Source: Streptomyces endophytica
GTDB lineage: Bacteria; Actinomycetota; Actinomycetes; Streptomycetales; Streptomycetaceae
Length of the DNA stretch: 64,000 nucleotides
Assembly (NCBI RefSeq): GCF_026153355.1
Contig: NZ_CP110636.1
Coordinates: forward strand, 1,550,001 to 1,614,000
Direction: 5' to 3'
Numbering within the stretch: position 1 is the stretch's first letter; the number at the start of each line of letters is the position of its first letter. The notes under the pieces were generated by a model. It was not told the DNA's origin and searched no databases. It worked only from the letters and a program-made list of their open reading frames with translations. A program made the position numbers and the translations under genes. This document shows, in pieces, positions 28,164-35,607 of this stretch.

Positions 28164-29180
28164 GTGGCGTCTCTTGAGCGCCAATTCGCCGTCGGCCTGG
28201 CCGGTTTGGCCGGCGCGAGCCTGCTGACCGGCGCAGTAACGCGATTCACCGGTGGGCGCGAACGTGCGCGCCGCTACCTGCTGCACGAGAGGCCGGACGG
28301 CAGCCTCGTCGAGGTCGCCGTCCATATTCCTCCGCAGGCGCGGCGCGTCGTTCTGCTCGACAACGGCCTGGGCGCACCCCACGAATACTGGGACTGGGTG
28401 TGCGGCGCACTTCCCGACGACATGGGATACCTGCGGTTCAACCGTCCCGGCTACGGGCTCAGCACGCCGGTCACGCAATACGGTCTGCACCGGCACTTCG
28501 AGCTGCTGCAGGAATTGCGCGACACCTACATCGCCGACCTCCCGGTCGTCCTGGCGGGCCACTCCCTGGGCGGGTACTTCGTCGCGGCCTACGCGTCGCG
28601 GCATCCGGGCGCGCTGAAGGGCGTGACCGCGGTGGTCATGATCGACGCCACCGAAGTGATCAGCCTGCGCCACTCCCGCCGTACCAACGTCGACCGGTGG
28701 GCCCGCCAGTCCCTGGTGATGGAGCAGGTCTACGCCTGGGCCGGCCTCTCGGCCTTCCGCCCGGCGAAGAACGTGAACAAGCAGTACCGCCCGCAGATCA
28801 ACCGGAGCTACACGGCGTTCATGACGCACCCGCGTGCCTGGGCCACCGCCCGCCAGGAGTACCTGGACGCCATGACGTTCCCCGAACTGACCGATCTGGA
28901 CTGCCCGTTGACCGTCGTCACGGCGGAGAACAACGTCGGGGACAACGCCACCCATCACGCGGTCCAGGCCAGGCTCGCCGCCATCTCGAAGCGGTCCCGG
29001 CACCACTTCATCGACGGCTCGGACCACGAGTCCGTGCTCGCGGTGCCGGCCCACGCCGAACAGGTGGCGGAGGTGATCGCCGGCGAACCGCCCTCCGGGA
29101 CCGGCCCGGAGCGGGAGAAGCCCGTCAAGGACCGCCCGGCCGGCAAGCGTGCCGCCGAACGGGAAGAGGAGCTGGCGTGA
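28164..29180 (+). CDS. Membrane-anchored alpha/beta hydrolase of the linaridin cluster
   Basis: The 338-residue protein has one N-terminal membrane helix (about residues 7-27) and then an alpha/beta hydrolase domain: oxyanion region LLDNGLGAPHEYW, nucleophile elbow AGHSLGGYFV with Ser134, and a late histidine in IDGSDHESVL. The tail is charged. Linaridin clusters carry conserved membrane-associated hydrolase-like proteins of unknown chemistry, so it could take part in dehydration, epimerisation or leader removal; this is inference. The GTG at 28164 follows a GGGGGAGGGG site. Its TGA overlaps the next GTG, so the next gene is coupled. Confidence 0.8.
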   Translation: MASLERQFAVGLAGLAGASLLTGAVTRFTGGRERARRYLLHERPDGSLVEVAVHIPPQARRVVLLDNGLGAPHEYWDWVCGALPDDMGYLRFNRPGYGLSTPVTQYGLHRHFELLQELRDTYIADLPVVLAGHSLGGYFVAAYASRHPGALKGVTAVVMIDATEVISLRHSRRTNVDRWARQSLVMEQVYAWAGLSAFRPAKNVNKQYRPQINRSYTAFMTHPRAWATARQEYLDAMTFPELTDLDCPLTVVTAENNVGDNATHHAVQARLAAISKRSRHHFIDGSDHESVLAVPAHAEQVAEVIAGEPPSGTGPEREKPVKDRPAGKRAAEREEELA

Positions 29181-29779
29181 TCGTGAAGGTGAACACCGAG
29201 CGCGTGAAGACGGTCGCCGTCACCGCGTCGCTCGCCGCCTGGCTGGTGGCGACGGCCGCGGGACAGCTGCCCGAGAACCGCTTCGACAACCTCCTGCGGC
29301 GCGGGAGGTGGCAGATTCCGGTCCCGAACTGGCGCTTCTTCGGACCGAATCCCGGAGTCAAGGACAACCACCTGCTCTACCGGGACATCGTCGACGGCGA
29401 GCCCGGTGAATGGCAGGAAGTGCCCATCACCCGCGACCGCCCGTGGTACGCCCTGGCCTGGAACGCCCGGAACCGCTCCCCGAAGGCCCTGTTCGACGCG
29501 AGCCAGGACACCATCGGCCGCTCGGTGGCCTTCGGACCGGAACTGCACCTCGTCACGCTGGGGTCCGGCTACCGCCTGCTCTCCCGCTACATCCAGCGCC
29601 ATCTGCCCCATGCCGAGGGCGCCTCGCACAGCCAGTTCATGCTGATGCAGTCGTTCCTCAAGGCCCCCGGGGACCGGGAGATCGAGCCGGTCTTCGTCTC
29701 CCTGCAATTCCCGCTGAACGACCACGCCGCCCCCGGCGACGCCACCCCTGAAGCGGCCGCGTTTCCCGTAGCGGCCTAG
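29177..29779 (+). CDS. SdpA-like (DUF5819-type) membrane protein of the linaridin cluster
   Basis: The 200-residue protein has a hydrophobic N-terminal segment (about residues 10-27) and then PVPNWRFFGPNPGVKDNHL, a motif that recalls SdpA and DUF5819 proteins (W-x-FF-x-x-NP), which assist maturation of Bacillus and actinobacterial peptide toxins together with a polytopic SdpB/HTTM-like partner. Here a polytopic partner is encoded at 30251. The GTG start overlaps the hydrolase stop (GTGA). The segment FDNLLRRGRWQIPVPNW and the later SHSQFMLMQSFL have no catalytic motif I know. Function unknown; a peptide-maturation role is inferred from context. Confidence 0.7.
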   Translation: MIVKVNTERVKTVAVTASLAAWLVATAAGQLPENRFDNLLRRGRWQIPVPNWRFFGPNPGVKDNHLLYRDIVDGEPGEWQEVPITRDRPWYALAWNARNRSPKALFDASQDTIGRSVAFGPELHLVTLGSGYRLLSRYIQRHLPHAEGASHSQFMLMQSFLKAPGDREIEPVFVSLQFPLNDHAAPGDATPEAAAFPVAA

Positions 29780-29908
29780 CGAGCCGATCAACCCCCTCGG
29801 CCGGAAGCTGCGAGCTCACTCGGAAAGCCCTGCACCGCGTGAGTTCGCGTCCTCCCGCCGAACGGCTGGAGAACTCGCTCTGAGATTTCTGAGAGAAAGA
29901 GGACAGTA

Positions 29909-30106
29909 ATGTCTGTTGTGGCTGAATTCGCCAACACCAACCTGATGGACGTGCAGCCGGGCCGTATCGGCTCCGACGCCGCGCCGACCATGATGACCCC
30001 GCTGGCCACCGTCGCGACCCCCGAGGCCGTCTCCGCCGGCATCGCGGTCACCTGCGCCACCGCCATCGCGCTCAACCAGGTCACGCACAACGTCCAGCAC
30101 GGCTGA
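29909..30106 (+). CDS. Linaridin-type RiPP precursor peptide, 65 residues
   Basis: The leader contains EFANTNL, close to the FANTxL word of the cypemycin precursor, and PTMMTP at residues 26-31, which fits the PxxxTP motif that marks the linaridin leader end. Cleavage after Pro31 would give a 34-residue core starting LATVATPEAVSAG and ending NQVTHNVQHG. It holds five Thr (34, 37, 48, 51, 59), one Ser (42) and one internal Cys (49); Thr would become dehydrobutyrine. The C terminus is not a Cys and no CypD-like decarboxylase is present, so an aminovinylcysteine end is not expected. AAAGAGGA lies just before the ATG. A strong hairpin follows the stop. Confidence 0.85.
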   Translation: MSVVAEFANTNLMDVQPGRIGSDAAPTMMTPLATVATPEAVSAGIAVTCATAIALNQVTHNVQHG

Positions 30107-30163
30107 GCCGACCGGCAGATGGTGCCGCCTGACCGGCACCGTTAGCCCCGGTTGATCCAAGAC

Positions 30164-30204
30164 GCGGCGGCACGGTACGCCCGATACGCATACCGTGCCG
30201 CCGC
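30164..30204 (+). terminator. Attenuator-type hairpin after the precursor gene
   Basis: A perfect 14-bp stem (GCGGCGGCACGGTA and its complement) encloses a 13-base loop, 57 bases after the precursor stop and 46 bases before the next start. In RiPP operons such hairpins let the precursor transcript outnumber the downstream enzyme transcript. Confidence 0.75.
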
Positions 30205-30250
30205 TTCCCATTCCACCGTACTCGCATCACATCATCAGGAGCACCCATCC

Positions 30251-31129
30251 ATGTTCCTCGACGCTCCGCCCGAGGTCACGGCACGCCGAGTGGCTTCGCT
30301 GGGTACGCTGGTCTCCGCACTGGAAATGCTGAGCCAGACGCGTAAGTTCGAAGACGGTGAATTGCTGAGCGGCCAACTGGCGAACATGCGCCCCAAGTTC
30401 GCCAAGCGATTTCCCCGGCTGACCCGCGCCCTCAGCTCCAAGAAGGCGGCGGTCGCCCTCTACGGAGTGCAGGCGGGTGCTTCTGCCGCCACGCTGATCT
30501 GGGGCCACAAGCGCGGGGTGCGCACGGCGGGCAGCGCCGTCCTCGCCGTGACGGGCGCCGCCGGACGGCTGCACACCCCCTTCGGTGGCGACGGTGCCGA
30601 CCAGCTCCAGCAGGTGATCAACGTCGTCCTCGCCTCTACCGGCACCTTCAAGGACGGTGAGAAGGCCCGCGACGTGGCCATGCGCGCCATGGCGCTGGAG
30701 ACGACCATTTCCTACGTCGCGTCCGGCGTGGTCAAGCTCGTGTCCCCGGTGTGGCTCAGCGGCGAGGCGTTCAGCGGAGTCATCCGTACGCACAACTACG
30801 GCGACCCGCGCATCTTCCAGCTCGTGCACAAGTACCCGATGCTGGGCAAGCTCATCACCTGGGGAACGGTCGCCGCGGAGGTCGGCTTCCCGCTGGTCTT
30901 CGTCCTGCCGAAGCCCGCGGCCAAGGCCTGGCTCGGCTCGATGACCCTCTTCCACCTGGGCATCGGACAGTTCATGGGACTCAACCGCTTCGTGCTGGCC
31001 TTCGGCGCCACGCACCCGGCGCTCCTCTACGTCCTCGCGCAGAACGACAAGCCCGCGCTGGCCGACGGCGCGAAGCGCGCACCGGCCTGCGGCGCGAAGC
31101 GCGCACTGCCGGCCGCGAGCGCGGCCTGA
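30251..31129 (+). CDS. Polytopic membrane protein, SdpB/HTTM- or DoxX-like (linaridin cluster)
   Basis: The 292-residue protein has four or five hydrophobic segments (around residues 75-110, 140-180, 200-225 and 235-265) and no known catalytic motif. Features such as YVASGVVKLVSPVWLSGEAF, GVIRTHNYGDPRIF and GSMTLFHLGIGQFMGLNRFV resemble the HTTM/vitamin-K-carboxylase-like and DoxX families and the membrane protein present in each linaridin cluster. The tail has a duplicated GAKRAPACGAKRALPA. The ATG at 30251 follows CAGGAG. It is last in the cluster, ends at a terminator, and faces the convergent ThrE-type gene. Confidence 0.7.
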   Translation: MFLDAPPEVTARRVASLGTLVSALEMLSQTRKFEDGELLSGQLANMRPKFAKRFPRLTRALSSKKAAVALYGVQAGASAATLIWGHKRGVRTAGSAVLAVTGAAGRLHTPFGGDGADQLQQVINVVLASTGTFKDGEKARDVAMRAMALETTISYVASGVVKLVSPVWLSGEAFSGVIRTHNYGDPRIFQLVHKYPMLGKLITWGTVAAEVGFPLVFVLPKPAAKAWLGSMTLFHLGIGQFMGLNRFVLAFGATHPALLYVLAQNDKPALADGAKRAPACGAKRALPAASAA

Positions 31130-31131
31130 CC

Positions 31132-31160
31132 GGGGAGACACCCCCAGGGGGTGTCTCCCC
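31132..31160. terminator. Bidirectional terminator between convergent genes
   Basis: GGGGAGACACCCC pairs with GGGGTGTCTCCCC across a three-base loop, three bases after the last cluster gene and 34 bases before the ThrE-type stop. It can serve both strands and marks the right border of the RiPP cluster. Confidence 0.85.
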
Positions 31161-31193
31161 CCGAGGGGTCTCCTCCCTCGGCGGGCCCGCCCG

Positions 31194-32972
31194 CTAGAAC
31201 CCGCGGGTCCGCTTGGCCGCGCGGCGGCCGGCGCCCGCCTCCAGCAACCCGGGCGCCCGCAGGAACAGCCGGGCGACCTCGGAACCGAGGTTGACCCCCA
31301 CCGCGATGGCCAGCGCCAGCGAGGCCGCCTGCACCAGCGACGTCAGCCCCTGCGGCAGATGCCCCTGGGCGAAGTTGAGCAGCCCGAAGTACGTGGCACT
31401 ACCGGGCAGCAGCGGGCCGATCGCGGCGGTCACGTACGGCAGCGCGGACGCGTACCGGTACCGCGACAGCAACTGCCCGAACAGGCCCACCAGACCGGCC
31501 GCGATCGCGGTGGCCGGCACCGGGTTGATCCCCGCGACGTTGGCGAGCGCGCCGTAGACCACCCACGCCACCCCGCCGTTCAGCGTCGCGAACGCCACGG
31601 TGTGACGTTCCTGCTGGAGCAGCACGCAGAACGCCAGCGCCAGCAGCATCGACGCCAGCGTCTGCACCAGCGGCTCGTTGTACGCCCCCAGCGCCTGCTC
31701 CGGATTGAGCCCCTTCAGCCCCGGGTTCACCTGCAACCCGATGTACAGCACGCTCAGCACGCCGACGACGATGCCGACGATCAGATAGCCGACCTCCAGC
31801 AGCCGGGCCGCGGCGGTGATGTAGTAGCCGGTCAGCCCGTCGTGCACCCCGGCGACCAGCGCCCGCCCCGGGATCAGCGCGAACAGCCCACCGGTGATCA
31901 CCGCGGACGCCTGCACGCTGGAGTGCGCCAGCCCGAAGGCCAGACCCACCGCCGCCGGCGGCATCGCGGCCACCACGAACTGGTAGAACTCCGGCAGCCC
32001 GCGCCCGGACGCCAGCCACGCCAGCCGGTCACCGAGCATCGAGCCCACCGCCGCCGCGAGGAACACCAGCGACCCGCCGCCGACCAGCATCGACGCCGCA
32101 CCGGACAGCAGCCCGGAGGCCACCGTGAGCGCCCAGCTCGGGTACGGGTGCCGGTTACGGCGGATCTCGGCCAGCCCGCGGTACGCCTCCTCCAGGGTGA
32201 TCCCCTCGGAGGCGATCTCGTCGACCAGCCGGAACACCGCGGACAACCGGTTGTAGTCCACCCCGCGCCGCCGCACCGTCCGGCTGGCCGTCACCGGGTC
32301 GTCGACCAGCGACGGCTGGTACGAGATCGACAGCAGGGTGAAGGTGACGGTCGGCTCGACCCGCTCCAGCCCGTAGGCGTGCGCCACGCCGAACATCGCC
32401 GCCTCGACGTCCTCGGCGCCCTCACCGCCGGCGAGCAGGATCTCGCCGATGCGCAGGGTCAGGTCGAGGACGCGGGGGACGGCCGGGCCGGTCTCCTCGT
32501 CGCCGCGCTCCCGGCGCTCCGGGACCGGCCGCTCCCCGACCGGCATCCGCAGCATCGTGCGCATCCGGTCCTGCCACGGCGCCTCCTTGGTGAGGCGGAC
32601 CGTGGGGATGCCGTGCGGCGGGGTGAAGGCCAGGCCCATGGCGGTGGCGCCCGCGGGCGTGGGCAGCGGGGTCTGTCCCGTGGTGGTGCCGGCCGGCGGC
32701 GTGAACGCGGAGCCCTCCTGCTCGGGGGGCGGCTCCGGACGCAGACCCGCCGGCAGGGCGAACTCGGAGGTGGGGTGCTCGTCCTCGGGCAGCGGCGGGT
32801 ACGGCACGCCGAGCGGCGGCGTGAAGGCGCTGTGCGCCTCGTCGGAGGCGGGCTTGCGGTCCTCGCCCGCCGGCTCGTGGCCGGCGCCGCCCCTGCCGCC
32901 GCGGGGGCCCGCGTCGCTGTCGCCGCTCTTTCCGTTGCTGTTGCGCTGGCCGCGTTGTGGGTCCGACGCCAC
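31194..32972 (-). CDS. Threonine/serine exporter family (ThrE, DUF1212 plus DUF3815)
   Basis: The 592-residue protein combines a disordered N-terminal third, a cytoplasmic DUF1212 segment (LRIGEILLAGGEGAEDVEAA, then VTFTLLSISYQPS) and about ten membrane helices ending in GVNLGSEVARLFLR, as in Corynebacterium ThrE. It should export threonine and serine. The N-terminal region holds three FTPP-G repeats (AFTPPLGVPY, AFTPPAGTTT, AFTPPHGIPT). The GTG at 32972 has AGGAGGA upstream; a longer frame to 33131 is not protein-like. The gene converges on the RiPP cluster. Intact. Confidence 0.87.
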   Translation of the reverse strand: MASDPQRGQRNSNGKSGDSDAGPRGGRGGAGHEPAGEDRKPASDEAHSAFTPPLGVPYPPLPEDEHPTSEFALPAGLRPEPPPEQEGSAFTPPAGTTTGQTPLPTPAGATAMGLAFTPPHGIPTVRLTKEAPWQDRMRTMLRMPVGERPVPERRERGDEETGPAVPRVLDLTLRIGEILLAGGEGAEDVEAAMFGVAHAYGLERVEPTVTFTLLSISYQPSLVDDPVTASRTVRRRGVDYNRLSAVFRLVDEIASEGITLEEAYRGLAEIRRNRHPYPSWALTVASGLLSGAASMLVGGGSLVFLAAAVGSMLGDRLAWLASGRGLPEFYQFVVAAMPPAAVGLAFGLAHSSVQASAVITGGLFALIPGRALVAGVHDGLTGYYITAAARLLEVGYLIVGIVVGVLSVLYIGLQVNPGLKGLNPEQALGAYNEPLVQTLASMLLALAFCVLLQQERHTVAFATLNGGVAWVVYGALANVAGINPVPATAIAAGLVGLFGQLLSRYRYASALPYVTAAIGPLLPGSATYFGLLNFAQGHLPQGLTSLVQAASLALAIAVGVNLGSEVARLFLRAPGLLEAGAGRRAAKRTRGF

Positions 32973-33170
32973 GGTGTTCGCTCCTCCTGTGCCATGTCGC
33001 TGCGCTGTGCGGTATCGCTGCACTGTGCCGCCTACCCACGATGCTTGCATGCCCGCCGTGCGTGTGGCGGGCGGGTCCGCGTACGTCGTCGGCTTCCCCG
33101 CCGTGGGGGTTTCTCGCCGTGGCTCCCCCACTGCCTGAAGGGCGTGGGAGGTGCCCCCACGCGGCGGGCG

Positions 33171-33260
33171 GGGTGTTTTTGGGTGCGGTGACGGCCCTCC
33201 GGGGGCTGGTGTGTGGACTGCTTCGCCCTACGTCCACACACCAGCCCCCTCCGGCCCGTC
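33171..33260. repeat. Intergenic long hairpin, second copy of the repeat seen near 20.2-20.5 kb
   Basis: Arms at 33190-33218 and 33232-33260 (GACGG...TGGTGTGTGGAC and its near complement) form a 29-base stem around a 13-base loop. The flank at 33171-33190, GGCGGGCGGGGTG, then GGGTGCGGTGACGG, closely matches the left flank of the larger element (20182-20220). The rest of the 32973-33329 gap shows only GC-rich sequence and the ThrE-type leader. Confidence 0.7.
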
Positions 33261-33329
33261 CCCTCCCGTTGGGGGGTGGAGGAAGGCCGGAGGGGGCTCG
33301 CGTCGGTGGTGCGGTGCCGGGCTGTCTGG

Positions 33330-34040
33330 TCAGCGCTTGGCGTGGCGGCCACGGCGGGCCGGTTCGGCAGGGGACGCGCCGTGCGGGCCGGGGCCGGCCG
33401 CGGCCGCCGGGGTTTCCTTCTTCGCCTTGCCGCGGGCGCGCAGGAATTCGATCACGATCGGCACGACCGAGATCAGCACGATCGCGATCAGGATCATCTC
33501 GATGTTCTTGTGGACGAACGCGATGTTGCCCAGCAGCGAGCCCATCAGCGTCACCCCCGCACCCCACAGCGCGCCGCCGATGAGGTTGAAGGTGATGAAG
33601 GGGCGGTAGTTCATCCGGCTCACGCCCGCGATGATCGGCGTGAACGTCCGGACGATCGGCACGAAGCGCGCCAGGATCAGCGACTTCGGGCCGTACTTCT
33701 CGAAGAATTCATGGCCCTTCACCACGTTCTCCTGCTTGAACAGCTTGGAATCGGGCCGCTTGAAGAGCGACGGCCCCACCTTGCGGCCGAAGAGGTAGCC
33801 GGCCTGGTCGCCGAGGACCGCCGCGAGCACGATCAGCACGCACACCGCCCACAGCGGCTGGGTGATCTTGTTCGTCGTGACCAGCAGGCCGGTGGTGAAC
33901 AGCAGCGCGTCGCCCGGCAGGAAGAAGCCGATCAGCAGGCCGGACTCCGCGAAGACGATGACCAGGACGCCGATCAGGCCGAACGTCGCGATCAGATAGT
34001 CCGGGTCCAGCCACTGGGGGCCGAGCGCGAGAGTATTCAC
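33330..34040 (-). CDS. DedA-family membrane protein
   Basis: The 236-residue DedA/SNARE-associated protein has about five membrane segments, the family blocks FLPGDALLFTTGLLV and FGRKVGPSLF, and the signature ARFVPIVRTFTPIIAGVSRM with the functional arginines. DedA proteins act as lipid scramblases and support membrane homeostasis. The C-terminal tail is Ala/Pro/Arg-rich. The GTG at 34040 starts NTLALGPQWLDPDYL. It is divergent from the YbjQ-like gene. Intact. Confidence 0.9.
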   Translation of the reverse strand: MNTLALGPQWLDPDYLIATFGLIGVLVIVFAESGLLIGFFLPGDALLFTTGLLVTTNKITQPLWAVCVLIVLAAVLGDQAGYLFGRKVGPSLFKRPDSKLFKQENVVKGHEFFEKYGPKSLILARFVPIVRTFTPIIAGVSRMNYRPFITFNLIGGALWGAGVTLMGSLLGNIAFVHKNIEMILIAIVLISVVPIVIEFLRARGKAKKETPAAAAGPGPHGASPAEPARRGRHAKR

Positions 34041-34277
34041 GGGGTGAAGGCTCCTGGGTCGAGGGCGCCGGATCGTGCGGGTGCGACGAGCTGGGATACG
34101 AGCGTGCGGAACGGGCGCGGGCGCCGGGTGTCGGCCCAAAGCTATCAACGCCCCGCGGCCCCCCTCGGTTCCAGGCGCCCGCCCCGGCCCCCGCCACGGG
34201 TCCCACCCGACCGCTCCCCCACCGCTGGCCGTGCCCCCGGACCCGGGTGATCCTGGCCCCTGAGGAGGTGCACACCC

Positions 34278-34646
34278 ATGGGCATCGAGGATTACGGCGG
34301 CGGACAGCACGCACAGGCCGACGTCCTGGTGGTGACGACGAACGACGTCCCCGGGTTTCACGTGGAACGGGTCATCGGCGAGGTCTTCGGCCTCACCGTG
34401 CGCTCCCGGCACCTCGGCAGCCAGATCGGCGCCGGCCTGAAGTCGCTGGTCGGCGGCGAACTGCGGGGCCTGACCAAGACCCTCGTGGAGACCCGCAACC
34501 AGGCGATGGAGCGGCTGATCGAGCAGGCCCGCTCGCGCGGCGCGAACGCGGTGCTGATGTTCCGCTTCGACGTCACGGAGGCGGCCGACGTGGGCACCGA
34601 GGTGTGCGCCTACGGGACCGCCGTGGTGATCGCCCCCATGGCCTGA
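34278..34646 (+). CDS. YbjQ/UPF0145 family heavy-metal-binding-domain protein
   Basis: A 122-residue protein with VVTTNDVPGFHVERVIGEVF at the start, LTKTLVETRNQAMERLIEQA in the middle and GANAVLMFRFD then EVCAYGTAVVI near the end, matching the UPF0145 fold, which forms pentamers and has no settled function. The ATG at 34278 follows a perfect GAGGAGGT, so it is probably well translated. No partner gene is evident. Intact. Confidence 0.88.
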   Translation: MGIEDYGGGQHAQADVLVVTTNDVPGFHVERVIGEVFGLTVRSRHLGSQIGAGLKSLVGGELRGLTKTLVETRNQAMERLIEQARSRGANAVLMFRFDVTEAADVGTEVCAYGTAVVIAPMA

Positions 34647-34734
34647 TCCGGCACCCCGGCCGGCCGGTGCCCGGACGCGCGCCGTACGGGCCGGGGCGGC
34701 CGGCGGAAAGCCGCGCCGCCCCGGCCCGTACGGA

Positions 34735-35493
34735 TCACAGGTGGCGGACCGCGTTGGCCAGCATCGCGTCCCGCATGTACACGGCGAGCCCGGGCCGGAT
34801 CGCCTCGTAGGTGGCGGTGAACCGCTCATCGGCGACGTACATCTCGCCGAGCCCGGTGTGCGTCTCGTAGGAGCACGCGTAGTAGCTGCGGCCGATGAAC
34901 TGCCGGTGCTCCTCCGCGACGTCCATCGCCGCCTCGGAGTCCGCCGGCACGCCCTCGGCGAGCAGATCGGCCATCCGGCGGTGGATGGCGTCGAATTCCG
35001 CCGTCAGCCGCTTCCAGTCCTCCTTCGTGTACGCCGCCGCCCGGCGCTGCAACTCCTGGTAGCCGTCGGTGCCGCCCCAGCGCTCCTCGGCCTCCGCGGC
35101 ATACGCGTCGGGGTCGAAATCCCCGAAGACCTCGAATTTCTCCTCCGGTGTGAGCCGTACGTTCATCCTGCGTGCCTCCATGGCGTGTTCGACGGCCTCG
35201 GCCATTTCCTGGAGCTTGCCGATCCGCGCGGTCAGCAGATCGTGCTGGCGCCGCAGGTGTTCCTGCGGATCGGCGCCCGGATCGTCCAGGAGGGCCGCGA
35301 CCTCGTCGAGCGGGAAACCGAGCTCGCGGTAGAACAGGATCTGCTGCAGCCGGTCCAGGTCGTCGTCGCCGTAGCGGCGGTGACCTGCGTGGTTGCGTTC
35401 ACCGGGGTGCAGCAGCCCGATCTCGTCGTAGTGGTGCAAGGTGCGCACCGTCACCCCGGCGAAGGCCGCGACCTGCCCTACCGAATAGCTCAC
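34735..35493 (-). CDS. tipA: TipAL-type MerR regulator with internal TipAS start
   Basis: The 252-residue protein has a MerR helix-turn-helix (YSVGQVAAFAGVTVRTLHHY, then YGDDDLDRLQQILFYRELGF), a dimer coil, and a TipAS antibiotic-binding domain from residue 110 (MNVRLTPEEKFEVFGDFDPD). Length matches S. lividans TipAL (253). The only cysteine, C207 in YYACSYETHTGLGEMY, is a candidate for covalent thiopeptide capture. Within the gene, GGAGG lies eight bases before the Met110 codon (35166), so a separate 143-residue TipAS form should be made, as in tipA. The GTG at 35493 has AAGGGAG upstream. A tipA-like promoter precedes it, implying autoregulation. Confidence 0.92.
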   Translation of the reverse strand: MSYSVGQVAAFAGVTVRTLHHYDEIGLLHPGERNHAGHRRYGDDDLDRLQQILFYRELGFPLDEVAALLDDPGADPQEHLRRQHDLLTARIGKLQEMAEAVEHAMEARRMNVRLTPEEKFEVFGDFDPDAYAAEAEERWGGTDGYQELQRRAAAYTKEDWKRLTAEFDAIHRRMADLLAEGVPADSEAAMDVAEEHRQFIGRSYYACSYETHTGLGEMYVADERFTATYEAIRPGLAVYMRDAMLANAVRHL

Positions 35494-35520
35494 TTCCGCT
35501 CCCTTCTCGGTACGCACTCC

Positions 35521-35551
35521 ACGATGTGTCCTCACGCCGCGTGAGGTGCAA
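35521..35551 (-). promoter_or_regulatory. tipA-type promoter and MerR operator
   Basis: On the minus strand TTGCAC (35551-35546) and CATCGT (35526-35521) are 19 bases apart, the long spacing used by MerR activators. The spacer carries the inverted repeat CCTCACG-CGG-CGTGAGG. The arrangement closely follows the thiostrepton-inducible tipA promoter. Confidence 0.8.
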
Positions 35552-35607
35552 GTCCGGATTCTGAAAAGCGGTGGGGCGGTGGAATCGGGGGTGAGATCCT
35601 TCCGCCC

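Noticed and set aside
23207..31129. Lanthipeptide or bacteriocin SDP cluster
   Set aside because: There is no LanB/LanC/LanM/LanKC and no SdpC-like long precursor; the PxxxTP leader and CypM-type methyltransferase point to linaridin.
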